DNA from: Liolophura sinensis
Taxonomy: Eukaryota; Mollusca; Polyplacophora; Chitonida; Chitonidae
NCBI RefSeq assembly: GCF_032854445.1
Contig: NC_088305.1
Coordinates: forward strand, 6,825,606-6,889,605
Direction: 5' to 3'
Length of the DNA: 64,000 nucleotides
The position numbers were made by a program, and so were the translations under genes. Below, one piece after another: positions 21,776 through 32,502 of the stretch. Numbering within the stretch: the stretch's first letter is position 1; every line of letters begins with the position of its first letter. The notes beneath the pieces are model-generated. The model had not been told where the DNA came from, ran no database searches, and saw only the letters and a program-made list of their open reading frames with translations.

Positions 21776-22700
21776 GAGTTGTTCTAACCGTCCATGTGGA
21801 CGCATGAATATTAAAACATTACACGCTCCCCAGCACCTTGGCTTAAGCAAACTGCAAATTGTTAGAGTTGTTTATAAAGTTACATATAGCAACATTAAAA
21901 GAATGCAAAGGACCTAGGCGTAAGCGATGGCACTCCACAAGCAGAATCCTGGAATATGCAGGAACACAATACTATAAAATATAAGTAAAGACGCACAGCA
22001 CAGAGAGTAAGAACAGAGCAGCGACGACAGTATGGTAGCTGACAAATCCTTACACGTAACCGGTGAAGTATGGGCTCTTGTTAATTTATCTCAGTCAGGT
22101 TTTTATTATGATTGTTCATGTAAATGCACGGATAGTAGCAATTTACACGCCCGCTACACCATGGATTAACTTGTAAGCAGAATAAGGTAAAAATATACAG
22201 TGATGTTAATTGCAATTTATTAGATGCCACTGGTCTAGAAATACTCAAAATGCTGTGTTGTCATCACATTTAACGTAAAAATGTCATGAAACAATTAAAA
22301 CAATGTAAAGGGACGAGGATGCTCAGCCCACTTAGCTAAATCCATTCACAACACAGAGACTAAACCCAGAGCAGTTACGGATGATAGCTTCTTAACTATC
22401 ACACTGTCGTTGCTGTTCTGCTTTTACTCTCTATGCTGTAAATCTTTTTATAGTATTAATAAGTTGTTTCTCCCGTTGAAACAGTGGGAAATGGTTTTCA
22501 AATGCAACATTCAACTAAAATGTCACCTGATCTTAGCTTCTCAACAAGGTTGACCTCCCTTGCAGAACACTTATTGCATGTAGCCTTACCGAGGGCGAAG
22601 ACATTTATTTTGGTTTCAGGCTTGTCACCATGTTTAGTGCCTAAAACCAGGAATTAATGCCAGTATAAACGTTTGAAAGATGAAGAACAGTAATTCACAT

Positions 22701-23707
22701 TGTTACGGTAGAGAAAAAAGCAACAGAAAACAGACTCAGTGACTCAATATTACAATGTAAACAATGCTTTATATATGTAAAATGAGACGTACAGTTTTAC
22801 AGACAGTTCAACAACAACAACATAAAAAACATACACATCAGTATTACCGGTCTTTACAAGTTTCCAGTTCACCTTTGCATCCCAAGGAATGTATTCCAGG
22901 AAATCCAACGTAAAGACCATGGGATAAACACACAAGTCACAAATTGTCCCAGACAGGTACTTCGCCAGGTTAGCGAACGCGAACACAGTACACAGGTTAC
23001 ACAGAACTGGAACAGTCAAGCCTTTGAATGACGTCACACCCGCAGAGCACAACACAGGGTAAATACAGGCATGGAGGTATAATCCACTTTAGAACAGTTT
23101 CCCACAGAAACTCACAAACGAGCCGTTCAGAGACGTAGAGTAATGTCACCTTGTGGCAGAACGAACGTCCTTTACAAAACTGAAAACTTCAGTTTACAGT
23201 CCTTGACGACCTTGTCGGTCAGGTGAGGTCAGCGTGTTAAACAAATTACACAGTCAACACTGTATAATCATAATAAAGATCCGAACACCAATAAACGTGA
23301 CTTCCGCAGAAATTCACATAAACCAGACATCAGTACTACTGTGGTACACAAACGGTGCCGGCATAAAAATCTGTCCTCCCAAATGAAACTGGCATCACCA
23401 GCTCATATCAATATAATGGACTCGATACGAGAGCGTCGCACACTCTCCTGGCTCCCAGTGGATGCAACAAAAATACCTCCTCTCTGCACAGAAAACACGG
23501 CTTATATACGGTCCAGGTGGATTCAACTATTCTTAGACACAGAATTAACAACCAATGAACAGCCAGTTAAATAAACAGAGCATTGAACAAGGTGCTTTCG
23601 GCCAGGTCCGTGCTGTACATATATAACAGGGCCTGGTATGCTTATAACATATAACACAAAGTCCGCAGACTAACAGTACATGAAGACGTTAAATAGTCAT
23701 ACATAAC
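22701..23707 (-). repeat. 3' LTR of the gypsy element (full length inferred)
   Basis: The left 602 bp (22703-23304) duplicate the copy at 27801-28396. I infer that the LTR continues to about 23707, for two reasons. On the minus strand a purine-rich GAAGGGTGGGGGCG (a polypurine tract-like primer) ends there, just before TGTATGAC; and TATATAAG at 23508-23501 sits where a U3 promoter should be. The + strand starts TGTTACGG, giving the minus-strand end ..CCGTAACA. Confidence 0.7.
23501..23508 (-). promoter_or_regulatory. TATA box in the 3' LTR U3
   Basis: TATATAAG on the minus strand, expected to start transcription about 25-30 bp further along (near 23475). The matching segment is absent from the 5' LTR copy, so the element cannot be driven from it. 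Confidence 0.45.
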
Positions 23708-23724
23708 GCCCCCACCCTTCAGGG

Positions 23725-23752
23725 AAAGAAAGTTTTGCATAAAACTTTCTTT
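23725..23752. repeat. Perfect 12-bp hairpin
   Basis: AAAGAAAGTTTT, loop GCAT, AAAACTTTCTTT. It lies between the end of pol and the putative polypurine tract of the gypsy element. It could be an RNA stem in the element's transcript. Confidence 0.8.
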
Positions 23753-23822
23753 AACATATTCATAATTATGAATAATAATAACGTTTACCACAGTCTATAA
23801 AAACAAAACTGCAGAAAACCAA

Positions 23823-26643
23823 CTAGACACGTGACAAACAATCAGCAATCACATTATCTTTCCCTTTTATGTGTCTAATCTCTAGATTAATTTCTTGCAA
23901 AAGCAAACTCCACCGTAACAATCTTCGGTTTTTACCTTTTAGTTTGTGCAAGAAGGTCAAGGGATTGTGATCTGTATACACAACAATGGGGTAACTTGAC
24001 GAAGTCACATATACTTCAAAATGCTGTAATGCTAGAATCAAGGACAGACATTCCTTTTCTATTGTTGAATAATTTCTCCGGCACTTGTCAAATTTGCGAG
24101 AAAAAAAAACATACAGGGTGATCAACGTGATCTGTTTCATTTTCTTGTAACAAAACTGCCCCAGCAGATATATCACTAGCATCAACAGCTAGCTTAAATG
24201 GTAAATTAAAATGAGGTGCTACAAGTATGGGGCCGCTGCTTAGCATGGCCTTTAATCTATCAAAAGATCTCTGACACTCAATGGACCACAAGAATTTAGC
24301 ACCTTTCTTTAACAGCTGAGTTAATGGCTGACTAACAAATGAAAAGTTCCTACAGAACTTTCGATAATAACCTGCCATGCCCAAAAAACGCTTTAACTCT
24401 CTCTTACAACTTGGCACTGGAAAACGAGAGATAACAACTCCACTAGGATGTACAACATTGAGATCAGTGCTATCTCTGTCTACATATGGCTTTAACATGT
24501 TAATGTGACAAAGTTGTCTAGATTTGCGCCGATCAGGAGTGAAAATAATATAATTAAGATCACTTAGCCTCTTGTCTACTACATAAGGTCCATAATAACG
24601 AGCTTCAAGTGGCTTACCACTAACTGGAAGTAAGGCCAGTACCTTCTGACCAACTTCAAATCTGCGTCTTACTGTCTCTTTGTCATACTTAGTTTTCATG
24701 CTCTTCTGAGAAGCTGTAAGATTCTCTCTGGCTAACTCACATACTCTGTTGAGCTTAGTACGAAAACTTGACACATATTGTAATAGGTTAACATTGTCAC
24801 TATCACCAGACACAAACTTTTCCTTGAACAACTGTAGTGGACCACGCACAGTATAGCCAAACACAAGCTCAAATGGACTAAATCTAAGTGACTCTTGTAC
24901 AGACTCTCTTACAGCAAACATTAACAAAGGTACACCCTCGTCCCAATCTTTCCCTGTCTCAAACCAGTAAGTTCTTATCATACTTTTCAGTGTCTGATGG
25001 AATCTCTCTAGTGCTCCTTGACTTTGTGGGTGATAAGCTGAGGATTTATACTGGCTAATACCTAGCTCATGCATAACTTGTTGGAACACACCAGACATGA
25101 AATTTGAACCCTGGTCTGACTGTACTGACTTAGGCAGACCAAACATGGTGAAGAACTTAACTAAAGCCTTAATTACAGTCTTGGCAGTAATATTCCTTAG
25201 TGGAATTGCCTCAGGGAAATGAGTTGAAGTACACATTATGGTTAACATATACTGATTTCCAGACTTTGTCTTAGGTAGCGGAACAACACAATCTATTAAG
25301 ATTCTACTGAATGGCTCACCAATTGCAGGAATAGGCCTCAAGGCTGCCTTGGGGATTGTCTGGTTAGGTTTCCCCACTAACTGACATGCATGACAAGACC
25401 TGCAAAATTCAGTAACATCTTTCCTTATTCCTGGCCAATAAAAATGACTGAGAATCTTATGATAGGTCTTATTAACACCTAAATGACCTGCTAACGGCGT
25501 TTCATGCGCTATGGTCAGTATGTCTTTACGATAAAACTTAGGCACAACTACCTGATGCTTAACTGCCCATTCATCCTCCAACAAAACATCGGGAGGCCTC
25601 CACTGCCGCATCAATATGCCAGACTTGACATAGTAGTAGCATGGGTCAGGTAAAGATTCACCATCTTTAGCTGCATCATTAAACAAGCAAGAAATACTTG
25701 GATCACTGTGTTGTTCAGCAATCAACTCAGTCCTACAAAATGGCTGATCACCACTAACAAAATTAGTATCTACTTCCTGCTGGCTGTCTAATTTGGAAGA
25801 ATCACCATCCAACATGTTGTTGAGAAAAGTCTCGCTCAAATCAACAGTACTACCCTGGTCTGTACTGACTTTTCTAGACATAGCTCTTGTAACAACACAG
25901 GACGGATATAAACCCGCTATCTCGCTTTCAACTGGCTCTGTGACTGAATTCAGAGAAGGCTTATCAACCATTAAGGGATCAACAGTAACTTTATCATGTG
26001 CTAAGTCATTTCCCAACAACAAATGAATACCCTCAAAAGGTAATGAAGGCTTAATGCCTACCCTGACAGGTCCAGATATCAAATCTGATGACAAATAAAT
26101 ATCATGAAGGGGAACACTGACAAAGTCACTAGACTCTACACCTCTAATAAGGGCACGAACCCCCGAGTACGACTCTTCAGAAAAGGGCAGAGTATTCATC
26201 AACAACAGAGACTGAGATGCCCCAGTATCCCTTAATATCTTTATAGGGGTAGCCCCAGACATGTCGCTTCTAAGCGACACTGAACCAGAATTGATAAACG
26301 GAGCGAAGCTATCCATAGAGCATTTGGGAATCTTATCCAATCCCGTATCAGCTAACTCAGATCTGCTTTTAACTGCTGATGTTACTTCCGGCAATGTTTT
26401 GTGCATTGCAACACAAAGGCCTGTGGGCTTAGACTCATTCTGAGCTTCCCGTATCCTTTTTAACTTGTAACATTCACTCATCACGTGACCTACCAGCTTG
26501 CAAAAATTACAAAAATTACAAATTACAAGTGACCCTATTTCGAGGACTACCATTCCAATCTGAACTACGTGAACCATGAGCTGTAGAACCATTGGAGCCT
26601 GGTGTAGAACTCTTCTGTATAGAGCTACCTCTACCTGTTGCAT
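23823..26643 (-). pseudogene. Gypsy pol: zinc knuckle, protease, integrase, RT remnant, RNase H
   Basis: The frame 26643-24088 (851 residues) reads in order: CNFCKLVGHVMSECYK (C-x2-C-x4-H-x4-C knuckle, residues about 42-57); aspartic protease ILRDTGASQSLLL; a spacer; integrase HHCC finger (HETPLAGHLGVNKTYH ... CRSCHAC); a DDE core with LIDCVVPL, QSDQGSNF and QGALERFHQ; and a GPY/F-type module with YYGPYVV and HINMLKPY. About 20 residues later the RT connection starts directly at FPVPSCKRELKRFLGMAGYY, followed by LAVDASDISAGAVLLQ (RNase H). After a frameshift in an A-run near 24100, 24185-23823 completes RNase H (VVYTDHNPLTFLHKLKGKN ... DNVIADCLSRV). The YxDD palm of RT is absent, deleted between about 24470 and 24420. 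Confidence 0.88.
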
Positions 26644-27670
26644 GTGACTGTGTATTTCTACGTGTAAATGAATTAAATGGCTTACCCGTATATGTAACCT
26701 TATGTGTCAAGGAATAATCATCAGCTAAACTGGCTGCCTCTTCAAGTGTACTCGCCTTCTACACATGAACGAACACCTTTACATCATTATGAATACAACG
26801 CTTGAACTCTTCTATCAGCACAAGCTGACGCAAACTTTCAAAATCCTTGCCTATTTTCTTGGCTATACACCAGCGATCAAACAACTGCTCCTTAGCTCGA
26901 CCAAACTCAACGTATGTCTGATCTCTACCTTTTTCACAGTTACGAAACTTCTGGCGGTAAGCCTCAGGCACCAATTCATAACCCTTCAAAATTACCTCTT
27001 TCACATAGTCATAATTGGAAGCAGTCTCTACACTTAACTGAGTGTAAATTTCCCTGGCCTTTCCAATTAGCACACTCTGTAATAACATAGTCCAGAACTC
27101 TTTAGGCCACTTAGAGCTATTTGCAATTTTCTCAAAATGCAGAAAATACTTATCCACCTCTTTTTCCTGAAAGGATGGAACTAACCGAATGTATTTGATC
27201 ACATCAAATCCTGAATCCTGTCTACCGGAAGGACCCGGTTTCTCACCTCTCTCAACCTCTAACTTTTTCATTTGAAACTCCAATTCTCTTTCCCTCTCTC
27301 TTTCTTGCATTTTCAACTTTTCTAACTCTATCTCATGTTCCCTCTCTTTTTCTTGCCTCTCTCTCTCATGTTCCCTCTCTTTCTCTCTTTCCTCTTTCTC
27401 CAATCTCAACTTTTCTAACTCTAACTGCTTAAACTTAAGCTCGGCATCAGACTGACCCTCGAACTCATAATCAGATAATGCAGAACTATCAAACTTCCCT
27501 ATCTCCACTAAATGTTTCAATAAAGTATGCTGCATATCTCTATTCCTCCATGAAGACTTTATGGACAAACCTAAAAATGTCCCTAACTTAACCAAGTCTT
27601 CCTTCTTTAAACTCTCAAAAACATCCTGATCGGGCGCATTAACAAACTGTTTAGGATCAAAATCTCTCAT
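26516..27670 (-). pseudogene. Gypsy gag (capsid, SCAN-like C-terminus)
   Basis: A frame of 303 residues starting MRDFDPKQFVNAPDQDVFE. Residues about 75-150 are a highly charged coiled coil (repeated E-R-E-R-E-K/H words). The capsid-like region contains YIRLVPSFQEKEVDKYFLHF and KWPKEFWTMLLQSVLIGKA, then VPEAYRQKFRNCEKGRDQTY and VEFGRAKEQLFDRWC. This last part resembles the SCAN domain, which is known to descend from the capsid of Gmr1-like gypsy elements. The frame is broken by TAG at 26759-26761 and continues open for another 80 residues to the zinc knuckle, where a frameshift separates it from pol. Confidence 0.82.
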
Positions 27671-27776
27671 TGTAAATATTTAGCCACTGAATCATTCACC
27701 GTTAAAATTAAGCAATCGCTTCTCACATATGTTTAGCTTCAAATATTTGGTGCAAAACAAAAGGGAAACAATCAAT

Positions 27777-27793
27777 TCCCGGACAAGCCCCCA
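27777..27793 (-). other. Primer-binding site, tRNA-Pro type
   Basis: On the minus strand TGGGGGCTTGTCCGGGA lies 7 bp inside the 5' LTR. It matches the well-known proline-tRNA primer site of gammaretroviruses except for one C-to-T change. It also fixes the element's orientation and the inner border of the LTR. Confidence 0.75.
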
Positions 27794-27800
27794 ATTTCTA

Positions 27801-28396
27801 TTACGGTAGAGAAAACAGCAACAGTAAACAGACTCAGTGACTCAATATTACAATGTAAACAATACTTTATATATATAAAATGAGACGTACAGTTTTACAG
27901 ACAGTTCAACAACATAAAAAACATACACATCAGTATTACCGGTCTTTACAAGTTTCCAGTTCACCTTTGCATCCCAAGGAATGTATTCCAGGAAATCCAA
28001 CGTAAAGACCATGGGATAAACACACAAGTCACAAATTGTCCCAGACAGGTACTTCGCCAGGTTAGCGAACGCGAACACAGTACACAGGTTACACAGAACT
28101 GGAACAGTCAAGCCTTTGAATGACGTCACACCCGCAGAGCACAACACAGGGTAAATACAGGCATGGAGGTATAATCCACTTTAGAACAGTTTCCCACAGA
28201 AACTCACAAACGAGCCGTTCAGAGACGTAGAGTAATGTCACCTTGTGGCAGAACGAACGTCCTTTACAAAACTGAAAACTTCAGTTTACAGTCCTTGACG
28301 ACCTTGTCGGTCAGGTGAGGTCAGCGTGTTAAACAAATTACACAGTCAACACTGTATAATCATAATAAAGATCCGAACACCAATAAACGTGACTTC
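27801..28396 (-). repeat. 5' LTR of the gypsy element, truncated (U3 missing)
   Basis: It matches 22703-23304 with four substitutions and one AACAAC indel. To the right the match stops at GACTTC; the 3' copy goes on with U3 sequence while this one enters unrelated DNA. The right end is therefore a truncation rather than the true LTR edge, which agrees with the lack of a target-site duplication. Confidence 0.82.
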
Positions 28397-28520
28397 ATCG
28401 GTTGCGTGTGACCATTTGCCAACTGTCTCAGTGTCGTCGCTTCTCTTGATTTTACTGTCTTTGCTGTAAGTCTCTCAAAGTCTTTACATCAGTGCTTAAA
28501 CTGATTATTGTCTGATACAG

Positions 28521-28619
28521 TTTGGCAGTTGTGCTCTGCTTGAGGCAATGGCAAGGGACCAGACATCATTTGTGGCCTATCTTCTTAAAGAGGGAGCAGT
28601 GCTACCAACTTTAATCCAG
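28521..28619 (+). CDS. Orphan coding exon, unknown gene
   Basis: A 33-codon open exon with no leftover bases at either end (phase 0-0). It follows TTGTCTGATACAG and precedes GTATTTG. The peptide starts FGSCALLEAMARDQTSF, contains YLLKEGAVLP and ends TLIQ; it reads like a pair of amphipathic helices, as in HEAT/armadillo-type proteins. I cannot name the gene and see no partner exon. The upstream sequence was disturbed by the gypsy insertion 125 bp away. It could be a chance open frame, although the protein-like composition argues against that. Confidence 0.4.
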
Positions 28620-30797
28620 GTATTTGAATTTGTAACAGAAATGTGAGTGCTGATGTAGTTAAACTAAGTTAACTGTATGCAGGATCGCGTTGGTTTACAA
28701 GATGACCACTTTGCGGCTTTAGAATGAAAGTTCTTTTTCATTATTCCCAGTTAAAAAGGCAAGAAGGCTTTTTCAACATCTACAATCTACAGGCTTCGAA
28801 ACAAACAATACGTGGTACTCAGGAATACTTCATTTATTCGACGGCGGTCACATCTGTCTGGTAGCAGTGATTACCAGAAAAGTCAACATTAGATCAAATA
28901 TGAGCATCGAGCAATTGTGCTATGGTTTTGGCAAGTTCAATCCAAACATAAATTTCATTCTGCAAAATTGCGAAAACTGTAAGATTGTGAAGAAAGTAGC
29001 CGTTCTAGAGCACAGTCTAAATCCCCCGTTCATGGCGTGTGCTGCAGCTGTGTTTTCAGAGTTAACACACCTTGCCTTTAATGTTAATGCTTTTGTAGGT
29101 GTGTTAGAATACATAATACACATTCCAGCCTGTGTTAAGGCTTTGCCTCTAACAAACCAACAATACCATATTGTCGAAACTCACTCTGTCAGTGACGGCA
29201 TTCTCTCCAGAACAGCTCACTCACCTCGAACGCTCACATTCTGTTGGAGAAAGCTAATTACATAAGTTTCCATAGTTTTATGAATGGCTGGGTAAATAAT
29301 GGCTGATTAGATGTCCATTTACCTGGAATAACAGATGCTCAAGAAATCTTTAATATTTGCTTTAACTTTTTTTATTTCACATTTGTTTTAATGCTATGAC
29401 AACAAGCAAGTTGTAACAAGATACTTGTCCAGTCTAAACAAGTATAATATAGCCCTAACTGAGGTAATCCTTGAAGGCATGTATGGCGTGGTAAGAAATA
29501 AAGTGATCAAAAAAGCACATCTGTCGGATTATCAAGCAATGGCTCAAATACGGTTTGCACCATGCATTTTGCTTAGTTTAGGATAGCACTGCCGAAAAGC
29601 AATAAGACGATCTGTCAACATGGCTGCTAACAGACAAGTACATGGCTGTGGCTATCAAGACCTTTACGACCGTTATGACTATTACAATTGATCATGACCA
29701 TTATGATGATTACGAAGAATTTTACTAAGATTCTGATGATGATTAAGTGTACTACGCCCAACAATTATACATTTGTAAATACACGGATATACTTAGGGCA
29801 GAGGATAAACTCTAACCCTAACCGTAACCCTTACACCGGCATGAGTCACGTCACGCAACAAAATATCCTTAGTTCTAGATCCGATATTTTTGAAATCATC
29901 GAGGCGAAACAGGGGCATGACCATATAAGTAAAATAGCTTGAACATTTTCTCCGATCTTTTATCGATAATATTGCTTTGAAAACAGGGGAGATGGGCTAA
30001 AGACACACTTAAGTTGTTAAATTGTGAATATAATATCACATATAATCAATAACATGTGCTGATAGTTATGGATCTTGTATGCGTGTAAGTACTTAGCAGA
30101 GTTACGAAGGTTTAGGTATTGTAGTATATATTTATCACGTGTCGATTGTTACTGGCCATTAAGTAGTCGGTACTCAATTAATTACGCGTCCGTAGTTTGT
30201 TCTGCACCTATAAACACTTAATATGCAAGTGAAACCATTAGTTATTGTATTGTATTGATTTGGCTTCCTTTTAATTGATTTCAAAGATTCATACTAACAA
30301 ACTGACGTTAATTACATGCTAACAGGTTTACATGCTTGTAACACTAACACTATAGCGCTAAATCCTTGCAAATTATCGCATCGATAAATTATCGATATCA
30401 ATAAATGGATTATCTATCGTAAATATTCGCATCAATTTATCGATATCGCCAATTCATTTATTGATATCGATCATTTCCAATTAAAAGTTAATTTGGATCC
30501 CCATACTGTACTGCCCATTTTATACGATTCTGTAAATGACGACTAACGTAAAGTGTTAACATTTAAGTCCGAGAAAAGTCTTCTTTAAAAAATGTGTTTC
30601 CTATGACGCCTGTTCTAAATACCTGGAGAACTGAGCAACAATAAATGCGTTCGACTTCAGATGAGTAGCTAAACAAAGATTATTGGAAAGAAAACCTTTG
30701 CTTGCCCACTGTTTATTCACAGCAAGGATAAATTCACAAGCTTAGAATCCCAACAGAAGTTACTCTTTGGATTTAATATCTGGTTATTTCCAAATGA
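28620..30797. other. No gene recognised; repeat scraps
   Basis: A minus-oriented SINE tail scrap lies at about 28810-28862 (TCAGGAATACTTCATTTATT, then CGACGGCGGTCAC). An open frame at 28867-29265 (132 codons, +) has no recognisable domain and its complement is also partly open. At 29620-29755 there are short Asp/Tyr-rich frames. A TATCGATA-rich inverted repeat is listed separately. Confidence 0.5.
30391..30471. repeat. AT-rich inverted repeat with TATCGATA words
   Basis: ATCGATATCAATAAATG at 30391-30407 is perfectly complementary to CATTTATTGATATCGAT at 30455-30471 (17-bp stem, 47-bp spacer). Additional ATCGATA words surround it. The region could form a cruciform or be the remains of a MITE. 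Confidence 0.75.
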
Positions 30798-30979
30798 TTG
30801 GTGTTTTACGCCGTTCTCAAGAATATTTCACTTATACGACGGTGGTCAGCATTATGGTGCGTGGAAACCGGGCACAGCCAGCATGAGCTGAACTTGAACT
30901 CACAGCGACCGCATTGGTGAGATTCTCCTGGGTCATTACGCTGCGGTAGCGTGCTAACCGACTGAGCCACTGAGGCCCC
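30798..30979 (-). mobile_element. tRNA-derived SINE, minus orientation
   Basis: On the minus strand it begins GGGGCCTCAGTGGCTCAGTC, with A box TGGCTCAGTCGG, then B box-like GAGTTCAAGTTC. It ends with GTATAAGTGAAATATTC and ACGGCGTAAAACACCAA. It has the same head and tail as the SINE at 10527. Confidence 0.85.
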
Positions 30980-31623
30980 AATAGTTAAAATAAAATCAAA
31001 CCGCAGTTTTGTGCCATAATACCATGGCTATTTGGTGTAGTCCAAAATAGATTATGTTATCGAAGGGAGATATCTGTTGTATCTGAATGAGATTAGAGTT
31101 ACTCCCTTTGTTCCGTAGGAAAACTGAGAGTTATAACCCTTGCCAATATACCGAAAGGCTTTCAATGCGCAAGTCCTTTTCTAAATGAACGAATAGGGAT
31201 AGGTTTGTGTGGTTAAATTAGGGGATATTACCTCCAGAAGTATGACACTGTTTACCAACAATTTCCAAATAATAAAGTATTGTTTACAAAGCATGGTTAC
31301 CGTTCTGTCGTTGTAAGAGAAAAAAATTAACGGATGAGTTCTGAAAGGTGGATAAGTTTTGATTCATGTCATATCTTGCAGTTCAGCAACATGTTAAGCA
31401 AAATGGCAGACACTGTTTTCACGTGCTCTTTCTCTGTGTGAGAAGTTGTAAGTTGTTAACTGTGAGGTATTAAATTACATGTTGGGTCAGGAAAGTCCAA
31501 AAGCAAATCGAAGAGAGCAGCTCCTTCGGCTTCTGGTGTGTCCAAAAGACATAAAGCGCCCCCCCCCCCCCAACCTCCCCCACCACTGTGAAGGAAGTCA
31601 CGACGATGTAGGCCTAGTGGATC

Positions 31624-32385
31624 ATGAACAGAAAACATCCGGGAATGATGGGATGGTCTAGAGGGACATGTGACAAAGTTTATGCTAGTGTCATGTCCTG
31701 TAACGCACCTAGTTTGGGATTACATGTGTCGAATCAAACTAGACAAAAAATCATTGAGGGTCAATTTGTAGATTTGGCCTCTCTGCTTCCGTCCAGCACG
31801 GACACACAAAATGATAGGCGTTTGTCTTTTAATGATAGTGGTGAAATTGTCTCCTGGGAAGTCCAGTTAAAATCTATCGACACATTAGACAAATGGGTAG
31901 ATGCTTTTCTCATTTACATGGAAATTTATATCAGTGCGCACCCAATAGCTGCACGTAGTATGCTGAAATACATTTACACAATTCGATTGGGTGCAAAGAG
32001 GAGAGGTATAGGATGGAAAGAGAATGATGTACAATACAGGCTAAGAAAGGGAGGTAACCAATCCGCTTCGTGGGGAGATGTTGACACTGAGCTGTGGCTT
32101 CTTTACATTGATGCTAACAACAGCGGAAGAGCTGTTTCTCATACTTCCAAGCAGGGCAGCAGTCAGGGCAAATGCTATGACTACAACTTTAAGGGCATGT
32201 GTTTTAAGCATCCTTGTCAATATTTGCATTTGTGCATGCGCTGTGGAGGTGACCATCCCATTTCAATGTGCAACATGCAAAAATCACTTCTCTCTCAGCA
32301 ACAGCCTTTTCTTGGCCAAAGAAGGACTTCACTCCAGTTTCTCCCTAATACTAGACAAACATTCAACACAAACCAGTACACATAG
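31624..32385 (+). pseudogene. DIRS-like ORF1 (Gag-like with Cys/His cluster)
   Basis: An open frame of about 250 residues. The middle contains LKSIDTLDKWVDAFLIYMEI and YISAHPIAARSMLKY (the helical region typical of DIRS ORF1). The C-terminal CYDYNFKGMCFKHPCQYLHL and CMRCGGDHPISMC form two Cys/His knuckles in the C-YDYN-x-GxC-x4-C arrangement that I associate with DIRS-family ORF1. The protein would bind the element's nucleic acid. The frame ends just before the RT ORF, which is offset by a C-rich simple-sequence stretch at 32415-32445. Confidence 0.78.
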
Positions 32386-32502
32386 ACCAACCCGAGAGCA
32401 CGAAACCCATCTCACTACCCCCCACCCCCCACCCCCCACCCCGATATATGGGCTTTAGGCCGAACCCCAGTCAACCTGGAGGCTTTAGATAAACATCTAG
32501 CA

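Larger units (their letters stand above)
22701..28396 (-). mobile_element. Ty3/gypsy retrotransposon with PR-INT-RT order (Gmr1-like), defective
   Basis: Minus-strand element of about 5.7 kb. Right to left: partial 5' LTR (28396-27801), primer-binding site, gag (27670-26516), then pol with protease, integrase, the C-terminal end of RT and RNase H (26643-23823), and a longer 3' LTR (about 23707-22701). Integrase precedes RT, the order described for Gmr1-like gypsy elements and unlike normal Ty3/gypsy. The LTR copies differ by four substitutions and one 6-bp indel over about 596 bp, so the insertion is young. Defects: in-frame TAG in gag, frameshifts at the gag/pol knuckle and near 24100, deletion of the RT fingers and palm, and a promoterless 5' LTR. 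I see no target-site duplication. Confidence 0.85.

Noticed and set aside
22750-23055. A 101-codon frame repeated as 99 codons at 27848-28147 (possible duplicated gene)
   Set aside because: Both are inside the two LTR copies of the gypsy element. The duplication is that of the LTRs and nothing else supports coding.
29620-29760. Asp/Tyr-rich short frames (LYDRYDYYN; DDYEEFY) suggesting a small acidic secreted protein
   Set aside because: They are tiny, in different frames, without signal peptide or splice signals, and explained by a GAT/TAT-rich stretch.
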